A stretch of DNA of 64,000 nucleotides from Nocardioides sp. SR21 (lineage in GTDB: Bacteria > Actinomycetota > Actinomycetes > Propionibacteriales > Nocardioidaceae): NCBI RefSeq assembly GCF_022761125.1, contig NZ_JAKWJR010000005.1, positions 62,001 through 126,000 of the forward strand. Direction: 5' to 3'. Below the pieces are notes generated by a model. It made no database searches and had not been told where the DNA came from. It was given only the letters and a program-made list of their open reading frames with translations. Made by a program: the position numbers and the translations under genes. Each line of letters begins with the position of its first letter. The first letter of the stretch is position 1. This document shows, piece after piece, positions 46,351 through 55,309 of the stretch.

Positions 46351-48088
46351 CCGGCGGCAGCCCGCGCTCGGTGATCGGCGGGATCGTCTCCGTCGGGGTC
46401 TCCGACGGCGTCTCGCTCGGCGTCTCGCTGGGCTCCACGAACGACGACACCTCGATGGTCACCGTCGAGCCCTCGGTCGGGGTGTCCCCCGCCGCCGGGC
46501 TCTGCTTGATCACGGTGCCGGCCGGCTCGGTGGTGTTGGCGTTCTGGATCACGCGCGGCACGAAGCCGGCGTTGCGGATCTCCTGCTTCGCGTCGGCCTC
46601 GGTCATCCCGACGACGTCCGGGACCTCCTCGCGGCCGTCGGAGAAGGACACGATCACCGTGGTGCCCTCGGCGACGATCTCGCCCTGCGACGGGTCGGTC
46701 GCGACGACGACGTCCTTGAGCTCGTCCGACTCGACCTCCTTCAGGGTGACGTCGAAGCCCATCGCGACCAGCCGGTCCTGAGCGTCGAGCTTGTCCTGCC
46801 CGATCACGAAGGGCACCTCGACCTCCGGCTTCCCGAGCGAGATCACGTAGCTCACCGGGGTGTCCGGGTCGACGAACTCGTCCGCCGACGGGGTCTGGCT
46901 GATGATCTTGCCGGCCTTGACCGTGTCGCTGTTCTCGCGCTCGGTCGGGCCGACGGCGAGGCCGGCGTCCCCGATCGCGGCGCGCGCCTGCTTGTCGGTC
47001 AGGCCGATCACGCTCGGCACCGACACCTGCTCGGGCGGCGACTCGAACAGCCGCGGCATGAGGTACGCCCCGGCCGCGATCAGCACCACGAGCAGCAGCC
47101 CGAGCGCGATCCACAGTCCGGTGCGGCTCCCGGAGTCGTCCTCCTCGGGCGGGTACGCCGCGACCGCGGCGGTCTGCCCGGTGTACGCCGGCTGCTCCAT
47201 CGGGACCGCCGGCGGGATCGGGGCCTGCACGGGCAGCCCGGAGAGGTACCGCTCGATGTCGGTCCGCATGGCGGCCGCCGACTGGTAGCGGTCCTCGACC
47301 CGCTTGGCCAGCGCCTTCATCACGATCGCGTCGATCTCGGGCGCGAGCTCGGTGTCGTGGTCCGACGGGGGTACGGCGGGCTCGCGGACGTGCTGGTAGG
47401 CGACCGCGACCGGGCTGTCGCCCACGAACGGCGGGCGCCCGGTGAGAAGCTCGTAGAGCAGGCAGCCGGCGGAGTAGACGTCGGAGCGCGAGTCCACGGT
47501 CTCGCCGCGGGCCTGCTCGGGGGAGAGGTACTGCGCGGTGCCGACCACGGCCGCGGTCTGGGTCATCGTCGACGACGCGTCGCTGATCGCGCGGGCGATG
47601 CCGAAGTCCATCACCTTCACGTCGCCGCTCGGCGTGAGCATGACGTTGCCGGGCTTGATGTCGCGGTGGATGATCCCCGCGCGGTGGCTGTAGTCGAGCG
47701 CCGACAGGACGCCGCTGGTGATCTCGAGCGCGCGCTCGGGCAGGATCTTGCGGCCCTCGCGCAGGATGTCGCGCAGGGTGCGGCCGGCGACGTACTCCAT
47801 GACGATGTAGGGCTGGGACACGCCGGATCCGTCGGCGGCCGGCTCCTCGCCGGTGTCGTAGACGGCGACGATCGCGGGGTGGTTCAGGGACGCCGCCGAC
47901 TGGGCCTCGCGGCGGAACCGCGCCTGGAACGTCGCGTCGCTCGCCAGGTCCGTGCGCAGCCGCTTGACGGCGACCACCCGGCCCAGGCGGCTGTCGGTGC
48001 CCTTGCGGACCTCGGCCATGCCGCCCCGGCCCAGGAGCTCGCCGAGCTCGTAGCGCCCGCCGATCAGGGGCGGTTCTTGGTTGCTCAT
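46304..48088 (-). CDS. pknB: Serine/threonine protein kinase PknB with PASTA repeats
   Basis: A 594-aa receptor kinase. The cytosolic kinase domain (about residues 12-275) has LGRGGMAEV, the VAVKRL lysine, HRDIKPGN and MDFGIARA. One membrane helix (LWIALGLLLVVLIAAGAYLM, about 335-355) leads to three extracellular PASTA domains (VPSVIGL, VPFVIGQ, VPDVVGM starts) that bind peptidoglycan fragments or lipid II. The C-terminal tail has repeated SETPSETPSETP. PknB phosphorylates wall and division proteins. Last gene of the fhaA-to-pknB operon, 10 bp after pknA. Confidence 0.95.
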   Translation of the reverse strand: MSNQEPPLIGGRYELGELLGRGGMAEVRKGTDSRLGRVVAVKRLRTDLASDATFQARFRREAQSAASLNHPAIVAVYDTGEEPAADGSGVSQPYIVMEYVAGRTLRDILREGRKILPERALEITSGVLSALDYSHRAGIIHRDIKPGNVMLTPSGDVKVMDFGIARAISDASSTMTQTAAVVGTAQYLSPEQARGETVDSRSDVYSAGCLLYELLTGRPPFVGDSPVAVAYQHVREPAVPPSDHDTELAPEIDAIVMKALAKRVEDRYQSAAAMRTDIERYLSGLPVQAPIPPAVPMEQPAYTGQTAAVAAYPPEEDDSGSRTGLWIALGLLLVVLIAAGAYLMPRLFESPPEQVSVPSVIGLTDKQARAAIGDAGLAVGPTERENSDTVKAGKIISQTPSADEFVDPDTPVSYVISLGKPEVEVPFVIGQDKLDAQDRLVAMGFDVTLKEVESDELKDVVVATDPSQGEIVAEGTTVIVSFSDGREEVPDVVGMTEADAKQEIRNAGFVPRVIQNANTTEPAGTVIKQSPAAGDTPTEGSTVTIEVSSFVEPSETPSETPSETPTETIPPITERGLPPVSSRESRAGRRSSGR

Positions 48089-48098
48089 CCAGGGTGCC

Positions 48099-49523
48099 TT
48101 AGCTGCTCGGGGACGTGCTGTCGTCGGGGGTGGGCGTCGCGGAGTCGGTGGGGGTGGGAGTCGGGGTCGGGGTGTCCGACGGCGGCGGCTGCGGACCCCA
48201 GTAGCTCACGGTGATCGTGTCGCCCTGCTCGACCCGGCCGGTGGGGTTGAGCGCCGAGACGTCGCCCTCGATCCGGTCGCCGGGGTTGTCGACCTGGACG
48301 CTGTTGACCCGCAGGCCCAGCTGGCCGAGCTCGCGCTCGACGTCGCCGAGCGGTCGGCCGACGTAGTCGCCGGCGTTGAGCGTCACCGAGGTGTCCTCGG
48401 TGGTCGCCTCGGACGTCGGCTCGCTGGGCGTCGAGGACACGGTCTCGCTCGGGGTCTGGCTGGTCTCCTCGTCGGAGGGGTTCTCGTCGTCGTCGCCGCT
48501 GGTGATCAGCAGCACGACGAGGATCGCGACCGCGACCAGCGCGATCACGGCCAGCACCGGCCACACGGCACTGCGCCGGCGCTCCTCCGGCTCGTCGACC
48601 ACCGGCATCGTGGTGGTCACCGGGGGCGGCGGTCCGGGGTGCACGGGCGCGACGGCGGCGGGCACGATCTTGGTCGCGGCGGTCGCCGGGTGCCGCAGCG
48701 CCTCGGCCAGGGCGTCGCCGTCCTGGAACCGGTCCTGGGGCAGCTTCGCCATCGACCGGTGCACGACGGCCGCGAGGTCGCTCGGCACCGAGTCGGGCAG
48801 GTCCGGCACCGGCTCGCGCAGGTGCGCCAGCGCGGTCGCCACGGCGGTGTCGGCGACGAACGGCCGGGTCCCGGCCAGGCACTCGAACGCCACGACGCCG
48901 AGCGAGTAGACGTCCGACGCCGGGGTGGAGGGCTGGCCCTGCGCCTGCTCGGGCGAGAGGTACTGCGGCGTACCCATCACCTCGCCGGTGCCGGTGAGGC
49001 CCATGCCCTCGGCGGCGCGGGCGATCCCGAAGTCGGTGACCTTCACCCGGCGGTCGGGGGTCACGATGAGGTTCGCGGGCTTCACGTCGCGGTGCACGAT
49101 GCCGGCGGCGTGCGCGGCGCCGAGGCCGTCGGCGGCCTGGGCGAGCAGCTCGCGCACGGCGGCGGGCGACATCGCGCGGCCGCCCTGGATCAGCGCCGAC
49201 AGCGGCTGCCCGTCGACGAGCTCCATGACGAGGTACGGACGGTGCGCGCCCGAGCCGTCGACGGTGTCGGTCTCGCCGAAGTCGTAGACCGCTGCGATGT
49301 TCGGGTGGTGCAGCGACGCGGCATGCCGAGCCTCGGTCTCGAAGCGCGCGCGGAACGTCGGGTCGTCGGCGTACTCCTGCTTGAGCAGCTTGACCGCCAC
49401 CTCGCGGCCGAGCGTGGTGTCGGTCGCGCGCCAGACCTCGCCCATCCCGCCGGTGGCGATCCGGGCATCGAGTCGGTAGCGACGCTCGTTGTCGGCGTAG
49501 CCGTGCACCGGGGTCTCGCTCAT
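48099..49523 (-). CDS. pknA: Serine/threonine protein kinase PknA-type
   Basis: A 474-aa membrane kinase. The catalytic domain has IATGGMGEVW, VAVKLL, HRDVKPAN and TDFGIARA. One membrane helix (AVWPVLAVIALVAVAILVVLLI) follows, then an extracellular Ser/Thr/Glu-rich linker, one PASTA-like domain (DYVGRPLGDVERELGQLGL) and a Thr/Pro-rich end. Mycobacterial PknA lacks PASTA, so this version is longer. The start overlaps pbpA's stop (ATGA). Confidence 0.93.
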   Translation of the reverse strand: MSETPVHGYADNERRYRLDARIATGGMGEVWRATDTTLGREVAVKLLKQEYADDPTFRARFETEARHAASLHHPNIAAVYDFGETDTVDGSGAHRPYLVMELVDGQPLSALIQGGRAMSPAAVRELLAQAADGLGAAHAAGIVHRDVKPANLIVTPDRRVKVTDFGIARAAEGMGLTGTGEVMGTPQYLSPEQAQGQPSTPASDVYSLGVVAFECLAGTRPFVADTAVATALAHLREPVPDLPDSVPSDLAAVVHRSMAKLPQDRFQDGDALAEALRHPATAATKIVPAAVAPVHPGPPPPVTTTMPVVDEPEERRRSAVWPVLAVIALVAVAILVVLLITSGDDDENPSDEETSQTPSETVSSTPSEPTSEATTEDTSVTLNAGDYVGRPLGDVERELGQLGLRVNSVQVDNPGDRIEGDVSALNPTGRVEQGDTITVSYWGPQPPPSDTPTPTPTPTDSATPTPDDSTSPSS

Positions 49524-50995
49524 CGGATCACCGCTTCCATGACTGCCTTCGCGATCGGGCCTCCGTAGACACCGCCGGCGATCTCACCGCGCGGGATGTC
49601 GGCCTTCTGGATCATCACCGCGACGGCCACCTCGGGGTTGTCCGCCGGGGCGAACGAGATGAACCACGCGTACGGCGGCACCGCGTCGATGCCGCTCTGG
49701 GCCGTGCCGGTCTTGCCCGCGACCGAGATGCCGTCGATCGCGCCCGGCGACGCCGTGCCGTCGTCGACGGTCGCGACCATCAGCTTCGTGACCTCGCGGG
49801 CCGTGGTCGACGAGACCGCCTGCGAGAGCTCCTCCGGGTCGGTCTTGCTGAGCACGTCGAGGTCGGCGGACTGCTGCTCGTCGACGAGGTACGGCTTCAT
49901 CACCGTGCCGCCGTTGGCGAGCCCGGCGGCGACCATCGCCATCTGCAGCGGGGTCGCGGCGACCTCGAACTGGCCGAAGCCGGTCTGGCCGAGCTGGGCG
50001 TCGTCGAGACCGTCCGGGAACACCGACTCGACCTGCGGGAACAGGTCGTCGAGGTAGCCGCGGTTGAAGCCGAACGCCTCGGCGGTCTTCAGCATGTCCT
50101 CGGCCCCGACCTCCTCGGCGAGCTGGGCGAACGTCGTGTTGCAGGACTGCTCCATCGCCTGCGTGAACGGGATCTTGGTGTTGTTGGCACCGCACGAGCG
50201 GCCCTCGTTGTCGATCAGGCCGGTCTCTCCCGAGGTCAGCGGGAGCTGGTAGGTCACGCCGCCGGGCACCTGCGAGTCGGCGTCGTACAGGCCCGCCTCG
50301 ATCGCGGCGGCCGCGGTGACGACCTTGAACGTCGAGCCGGGAGGCAGCCGGGTCTGGATGGCGCGGTTGACCAGCGGCTCGGCCGGGTCCTCGTTGAGCT
50401 TCTCGTACGTCCGGGCGACCGCGCCGAAGTCGTGCGAGGCCATGTCGTTCGGGTCGTACGTCGGCAGCGACACCATCGCCAGGACCGCGCCGGTGCTGGG
50501 GTCCAGCGCGACCACGGAGCCCTGGGTACCGGGGCCGAGCGCCGAGAGCCCGTCGTACGCCGCCTGCTGGGCGTCGGGGTCGAGGGTGAGCAGCACGTTG
50601 CCGCCCTTGGTCGGCTTGTTGCTGACCAGGTCGATCAGCCGGGTGACGAACAGCTGCTCGTCCTGGCCGGACAGGATGTCGTTCTGGGTGCGCTCGATGC
50701 CGGTCTGGCTGAAGTAGGAGAACCAGCCGGTGACCGGGGCGTAGAGGAACGGCTTCGGGTAGGTGCGCTGGAACTTGTACTCGTCGTCGGACGGCACGCT
50801 CTTCGCGATCGCGGAGTTGCGGCCGACGACGATCGCGCCGCGCTCGGCGGAGAACGACTCGTTGATCGCGCGCCGGTTGCGGACGTCGTCGTTGAGCGCG
50901 CCCGCGCGCCAGTACTGCAGGTAGGTGGCGTTGACGAGCAGCGCCAGGAACAGCACCAGGCAGAAGATCGAGATGGTCCGGATCGGCTTGTTCAT
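49520..50995 (-). CDS. pbpA: Penicillin-binding protein (class B transpeptidase) PbpA
   Basis: A 491-aa membrane-anchored transpeptidase that cross-links peptidoglycan. An N-terminal helix (ISIFCLVLFLALLVNATYL) is followed by a dimerisation region and the transpeptidase domain, with active-site SxxK in PPGSTFKV, SxN in EQSCNTTFA and KTG in AGKTGTAQ. It pairs with the adjacent SEDS glycosyltransferase RodA. ATGA overlaps on both sides (with rodA and pknA) show tight coupling. Confidence 0.95.
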   Translation of the reverse strand: MNKPIRTISIFCLVLFLALLVNATYLQYWRAGALNDDVRNRRAINESFSAERGAIVVGRNSAIAKSVPSDDEYKFQRTYPKPFLYAPVTGWFSYFSQTGIERTQNDILSGQDEQLFVTRLIDLVSNKPTKGGNVLLTLDPDAQQAAYDGLSALGPGTQGSVVALDPSTGAVLAMVSLPTYDPNDMASHDFGAVARTYEKLNEDPAEPLVNRAIQTRLPPGSTFKVVTAAAAIEAGLYDADSQVPGGVTYQLPLTSGETGLIDNEGRSCGANNTKIPFTQAMEQSCNTTFAQLAEEVGAEDMLKTAEAFGFNRGYLDDLFPQVESVFPDGLDDAQLGQTGFGQFEVAATPLQMAMVAAGLANGGTVMKPYLVDEQQSADLDVLSKTDPEELSQAVSSTTAREVTKLMVATVDDGTASPGAIDGISVAGKTGTAQSGIDAVPPYAWFISFAPADNPEVAVAVMIQKADIPRGEIAGGVYGGPIAKAVMEAVIR

Positions 50996-52455
50996 CGGAT
51001 CGCCTTCACCACCTGGGTGGCGTCGGAGTCGATGGCCGCGGTGTCGTCGGACAGCTGCGGCACCGGCCGACGCGCCTGGTCGGAGATGCGCAGCAGCAGC
51101 GCCACGATCACCCAGTTCGCGATCAGCGAGGAGCCGCCGTACGACAGGAACGGGGTGGTGAGGCCGGTGAGCGGGATCAGGCCGGTGACGCCGCCGATGA
51201 CGACGAACACCTGCAGCGCGATCACGCTGCCGAGACCGGTGGCGAGCAGCTTGCCGAAGCCGTCGCGGCAGATCAGCGCGGTGCGCAACGCACGCTCGAC
51301 GATCAGGCCGTACATCATGATCACGGCCATGACCGCGGTCAGGCCGAGCTCCTCGCCGATCGCGGCGATGATGAAGTCCGAGTTCGCGAACGGGACGCGG
51401 AACGGGTCGCCGTCACCGAAGCCGCGGCCGATCATGCCGCCCCAGCCCATGCCGAACATCGCCTCGACCGGCTGGAACGCCTTCTCGCTGGTGCCCTCGC
51501 CGTAGAAGTCGAACGGGTTCAGCCAGATCTGGAAGCGCTCGCGGACGTGGCCGAAGAGGGCGTACGCCGCCAGCGCGCCGCCGACGAAGAGCATCCCGCC
51601 GACCACCAGCCAGCCGGGCCGCTCGGTCGCGACGTACAACATGATCAGGAAGATCCCGAAGAACATCAGGCTGGAGCCGAGGTCGCGCTGGAAGACCAGG
51701 ATGCCGAGGCTGACCAGCCACATCACGAGGATCGGGCCGAGGTCGCGGCCACGCGGGAGGTCGACGAACAGGACCCGGCGGCCCGCGAGCGCGAGCGCGT
51801 CGCGGTGGAGCACGAGGTAGCCGGCGAACGCGATCACCAGCAGCACCTTGGCGACCTCGCCGGGCTGGAAGCTGAACGGGCCGACCTGGATCCAGATGCG
51901 GGCGCCGTACACCGCCTTGCCGATCCCGGGGACCATCGGCAGCAGCAGGAGCAGGATCGCGGCCAGCGCGGACGTGTAGGTGAACCGCTGCAGCACCCGG
52001 TGGTCGCGGATCGCGACCAGGGTGACCACGAACAGGATCACGCCGAGCGTCATCCAGATCAGCTGCTGCTGGGCGTAGTCGTGCTTGCGGCCGACCGCCT
52101 CCGCGGCGAGGTCGAGCCGGTGGATGACCGCCAGCCCGAGCCCGTTGAGAGCGGCGACGAGCGGCAGCAGCACCGGGTCGGCGTACGGCGCGACCACGCG
52201 GATCACGACGTGCGCGCCGATGACCAGCGCGGCCAGCCAGCCGCCGTACCCGAGCAGGTCGGTCGGGACCTCGCCCTCGACGCCGAGCCCGACCGCGGCG
52301 TACGCGCCGATGCCGACGGCGAGCGCCAGGACCAGCAGGAACAGCTCCGCGCCCCGGCGACGCCGGTGCACGAAGCCCATCAGCGAGCTGTTGTTCTGCG
52401 CCGACTTCTGCGCCGACTTCTGGGCCGACTTCTGGGCCGACTTCTGGCCTGCCAT
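50992..52455 (-). CDS. rodA: SEDS peptidoglycan glycosyltransferase (FtsW/RodA)
   Basis: A 487-aa polytopic protein with about ten to twelve helices. It polymerises glycan strands from lipid II together with PbpA. Family motifs include VYGARIWIQVGPFSFQPGE, the FQRDLGSSLMFF segment with its conserved Asp, and GLIPLTGLTTPFLSYGGSS. I start it at ATG 52455, 1 bp after pstP. The cytosolic N-terminus has four exact KSAQ repeats, which is unusual for the family. Confidence 0.94.
   Translation of the reverse strand: MAGQKSAQKSAQKSAQKSAQNNSSLMGFVHRRRRGAELFLLVLALAVGIGAYAAVGLGVEGEVPTDLLGYGGWLAALVIGAHVVIRVVAPYADPVLLPLVAALNGLGLAVIHRLDLAAEAVGRKHDYAQQQLIWMTLGVILFVVTLVAIRDHRVLQRFTYTSALAAILLLLLPMVPGIGKAVYGARIWIQVGPFSFQPGEVAKVLLVIAFAGYLVLHRDALALAGRRVLFVDLPRGRDLGPILVMWLVSLGILVFQRDLGSSLMFFGIFLIMLYVATERPGWLVVGGMLFVGGALAAYALFGHVRERFQIWLNPFDFYGEGTSEKAFQPVEAMFGMGWGGMIGRGFGDGDPFRVPFANSDFIIAAIGEELGLTAVMAVIMMYGLIVERALRTALICRDGFGKLLATGLGSVIALQVFVVIGGVTGLIPLTGLTTPFLSYGGSSLIANWVIVALLLRISDQARRPVPQLSDDTAAIDSDATQVVKAIR
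52398..52445 (-). repeat. 12-bp tandem repeat (4 units) in the rodA 5' end
   Basis: Four units of (G/C)CGACTTCT-type 12-mers at 52398-52445 encode (KSAQ)4 on the minus strand. Units differ only at one C/G position. In-frame 12-bp units could expand or contract without breaking the reading frame. Confidence 0.8.
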
Positions 52456-52456
52456 C

Positions 52457-53767
52457 TCAGCCACCCGTGCTCTCGACGGGCTCCTGCCGGGCCGCGAGGT
52501 CCTGCACCTTGGCCTCGGCGTCGACCGGGTTGTCGTAGACGATGCCCTCACGGACCCGCTCGGCCTCGATCTCGCTGAGCCGGTCGATCTCGACGTCGGA
52601 GCGCATGTAGGGCTCGGAGAGGTCGAAGCCCGCGATCTCGGAGTTCAGGCCGCGGTAGATGATGACGAAGCCGTCCTCCTCGCCCACGTAGTACTGGTCC
52701 TGGCTCCACGACCAGGCCACGGCGAGCGCGATCCAGGCCAGGCCGATCACCACGAGGGCGGCCATCGCGCGCTTGAGCCACATGAACCGGCGCGGCGCCC
52801 GCGGGGCGTAGCGCGCCTGCTCGGGGTCGATCGGGTCGGTGGTGATCGCGAACGGTACGCCGGGGGGCGGGTCGAGGATCTCGGCCTGGATCGGCTCCAG
52901 CTCGCCGGTGTCGCCCGCGCGGTGGCCCCGGAACAGGCTGGACATGCCGCTCATCGGGCCGCGCTGCTTGATCGGCCGTGGGTCGGCCGCGGCGCCGACG
53001 ACGAGCGGCTCCACGCTGACGCCGTTGTCGGGGGCGTCGGCGTCGACGACGTCGGCGACCAGGCAGGTCACGTTGTCGGAGCTGCCGGCGTCCAGGCTGG
53101 CGCGGACCATCTCGACCGCCGCGTAGTCCGGGCTGCCGGTGCTCAGGATGTCGGCGAGCCGGCGGTCGTCGAGCACGCCGCTGGCGCCGTCGCTGCACAG
53201 CAGGATCCGGTCGCCGACCGCGAGCTCGATCACGAACAGGTCCGGCTCGGCCTCGTGGACGCCGTCGAGCGCCTTGAGGATGAGGTTGCGGTGCGGGTGG
53301 ACCCGCGCCTCCTCCTCGGTGATCCGGCCCTCGTCGATCAGGCTCTGCACGAACGTGTGGTCGGCGGTGAGCTGGGTGATCTCGCCGCTGCGGTAGAGGT
53401 AGGCGCGGCTGTCGCCGAGGTGGCCGAGGCCGATGCGGGAGCCGTCGAAGAGCGCGACGGTCGCGGTGGTGCTGGTGCCGTCGAGCGCCGGGTCCTCGTC
53501 GACCAGCTCGCCGATCCGGTCGTGCGCGCGGTGCAGCGCACCGGCGACCCGGGCCAGCAGGTCGTGGTCGGGGTCCGTCGAGGGCGGCGCGTCGAGGCGG
53601 CGCAGCTGCTGGATCGCGGTGCTGGACGCGACGTCACCGCGGGCGGCGCCACCGACGCCGTCGCAGACCGCGATCAGCCACGGGCCGACGTACCCGGAGT
53701 CCTGGTTGTCCTTGCGGACGCGACCCACGTCGGACGTGGCGGCGTACCGCAGGCGGAGATCGCTCAT
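52457..53767 (-). CDS. pstP: PP2C-family serine/threonine phosphatase PstP
   Basis: A 436-aa membrane phosphatase that reverses PknA/PknB phosphorylation. Metal-binding PP2C motifs: VRKDNQDS, VCDGVGGAARGD, GHLGDSRAYLYR, LLCSDGASG and SSDNVTCLV. A membrane helix (AMAALVVIGLAWIALAVAWS, about residue 335) and a short external tail follow. Normal layout for the actinobacterial wall-signalling operon. Spacing to fhaB is 3 bp. Confidence 0.94.
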   Translation of the reverse strand: MSDLRLRYAATSDVGRVRKDNQDSGYVGPWLIAVCDGVGGAARGDVASSTAIQQLRRLDAPPSTDPDHDLLARVAGALHRAHDRIGELVDEDPALDGTSTTATVALFDGSRIGLGHLGDSRAYLYRSGEITQLTADHTFVQSLIDEGRITEEEARVHPHRNLILKALDGVHEAEPDLFVIELAVGDRILLCSDGASGVLDDRRLADILSTGSPDYAAVEMVRASLDAGSSDNVTCLVADVVDADAPDNGVSVEPLVVGAAADPRPIKQRGPMSGMSSLFRGHRAGDTGELEPIQAEILDPPPGVPFAITTDPIDPEQARYAPRAPRRFMWLKRAMAALVVIGLAWIALAVAWSWSQDQYYVGEEDGFVIIYRGLNSEIAGFDLSEPYMRSDVEIDRLSEIEAERVREGIVYDNPVDAEAKVQDLAARQEPVESTGG

Positions 53768-53770
53768 CGG

Positions 53771-54241
53771 CTACTTCCTGAGCTCCAGGATCGTCTTGCC
53801 GATGCGGACCTGCGTGCCGAGCGTGATCGTCGTGGGCTGGGTGATCCGGACGGTGCCGACGAACGTGCCGTTGGTCGAGCCGAGGTCCTCGACGAACCAC
53901 TGGTCGCCCGAGGCCGCGATGCGCGCGTGGCGCGTGGAGACGTAGTCGTCGTCCAGGCGGATCGCAGCGTCGGTGCCGCGGCCGATGAGCACCGGCGCGT
54001 GGGAGAGGTCGGCGCGGGCGCCGACGTTCGATCCGGCGGTCACGATCACGTGGCTCGGGGCGCCACGGCCCTTCTTGGGCTGCTTGGCGGGCTTGGGCGC
54101 CTTGCCGCCGGTGCCGCGGGCGGCCTCGGGGACGCGCGCGCCGAACATGTCGGAGCGGATCACCGAGATCGCGGACAGCACGAAGATCCAGAGGATCGCG
54201 AGGTACGCGACCTTGATGAGGAACAGCGTCAGCTCCGACAT
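53771..54241 (-). CDS. fhaB: FHA-domain protein FhaB (FipA)
   Basis: A 156-aa protein with an N-terminal membrane helix (FLIKVAYLAILWIFVLSAISV), a basic linker and a C-terminal FHA domain with LIGRGTDAAIRLDDDYVSTR (cut here at 20) and DLGSTNGTFV. FHA domains bind phosphothreonine made by PknA/PknB. In mycobacteria FhaB/FipA links the kinases to FtsZ and FtsQ. It begins one base after the fhaA stop. Confidence 0.92.
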   Translation of the reverse strand: MSELTLFLIKVAYLAILWIFVLSAISVIRSDMFGARVPEAARGTGGKAPKPAKQPKKGRGAPSHVIVTAGSNVGARADLSHAPVLIGRGTDAAIRLDDDYVSTRHARIAASGDQWFVEDLGSTNGTFVGTVRITQPTTITLGTQVRIGKTILELRK

Positions 54242-54961
54242 TCAGCCCCCCTCGACGACGCGCACGGTCATGACGGTGGTGCCGATCTTGACCTGGGAGC
54301 CGTCGCGCAGGCGGGTGCGCGAGATCCGGTGGCCGTCGACCAGCATGCCGTTCGTCGAGCCGAGGTCGTGCACCTCGATGTTCAGGCCGTCACCGCTCTC
54401 GGTGGTCGAGCCTGTCGAGACCGTGAACTCCACGTGTCGGCGGCTCACGCCCGGGTCGTTGATGCGGACGTCCGCGTCGGTGCCGCGGCCGACGACCAGC
54501 CCTGGCGGCTGCAGCGGGTGCCGGGTGCCGTTGACCTCGAGGACGGCGCGTGCGCGACCGACCTGCGTGTGCGTGGCGTTGCCGGTGACCTTGGCGTGCG
54601 CCTGGCTGCGGATGCGGAACCGGCCGGTGGTGAGGTCCTCGGCGGGCTCGAACGCGATGCTGACCGGGCCGGGGAACACGTAGCTCTGCTGGTCGGCGTG
54701 CTCGCGCACCTGCCGTCCGAGGTCCTCGGCCAGCGCGCTGTCGTACGGCGCCAGCCGCTCCAGGTCGGTCTGGGACAGCTCGACGTGGAAGTCGTTGGGC
54801 ACGATCCGGCGGTCGCGGGAGAGGATCTGTGCGTTGTTGTCGCACTCGCGCTGCAGAGCAGCGGCGATCTCGACCGGCTGGACCGCCGAGCGGAAGGCCC
54901 GTGCGAACGCGCCCGAGATCATCTGCTCGAGCTTGTGCTCCAGCTTCTGGAGACCGCCCAC
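54242..54961 (-). CDS. fhaA: FHA-domain protein FhaA
   Basis: A 239-aa cytosolic protein. The N-terminal DUF3662 domain (residues about 1-115, LQKLEHKLEQMISGAFARAF) is followed by a short linker and a C-terminal FHA domain (LVVGRGTDADVRINDPGVS, DLGSTNGMLVDGH). FhaA binds phosphorylated partners such as the lipid II flippase MurJ pseudokinase domain in mycobacteria. GTG 54961 is chosen for its strong GAAGGAGG ribosome site; a longer reading frame exists upstream. It is the first gene of the operon. Confidence 0.92.
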   Translation of the reverse strand: MGGLQKLEHKLEQMISGAFARAFRSAVQPVEIAAALQRECDNNAQILSRDRRIVPNDFHVELSQTDLERLAPYDSALAEDLGRQVREHADQQSYVFPGPVSIAFEPAEDLTTGRFRIRSQAHAKVTGNATHTQVGRARAVLEVNGTRHPLQPPGLVVGRGTDADVRINDPGVSRRHVEFTVSTGSTTESGDGLNIEVHDLGSTNGMLVDGHRISRTRLRDGSQVKIGTTVMTVRVVEGG

Positions 54962-55151
54962 GCTGCCCTCCTTCCGTCCCCTGTCATCGGTGGTCGTGCG
55001 CGGACGGGGTCCGGGCACGCGTGCCACCCCGACCGGTGGCCGGGTGCCCCGATCGTATCGGTGCCCCCGTACCCGGGCCGGGACCCTCCATGGCCTGCCC
55101 GCCCCGGTTTGGGCCAAACCCAGCCGCTGGGATAGCCTTGCTCCGCTTCAC

Positions 55152-55234
55152 GCGCGAGTGGCGGAACGGCAGACGCGCTGGCTTCAGGTGCCAGTGTCCG
55201 AAAGGGCGTGGGGGTTCAAATCCCCCCTCGCGCA
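55152..55234 (+). tRNA. tRNA-Leu (CAG)
   Basis: An 83-nt class II tRNA: acceptor GCGCGAG with CTCGCGC, anticodon loop TTCAGGT with CAG at 55185-55187, a long variable arm, and T arm GGGGGTTCAAATCCCCC. CCA is not encoded. It diverges from the fhaA operon, the usual place in actinobacteria. Confidence 0.97.
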
Positions 55235-55240
55235 CGTGAA

Positions 55241-55273
55241 GAAGGCCCGCAGGTCATCGACCTGCGGGCCTTC
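55241..55273 (+). terminator. Terminator after tRNA-Leu
   Basis: Perfect 15-bp arms GAAGGCCCGCAGGTC and GACCTGCGGGCCTTC with loop ATC, starting 7 bp after the tRNA. Confidence 0.85.
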
Positions 55274-55309
55274 TGTCATCTCTGACCGTGCGGAGCCTTC
55301 GCAGCCCGG

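Noticed and set aside
52085..55135. Plus-strand frame of 1,016 codons across the rodA-pstP-fha region
   Set aside because: It is antisense to four well-supported genes with overlapping starts and stops and shows no domain.
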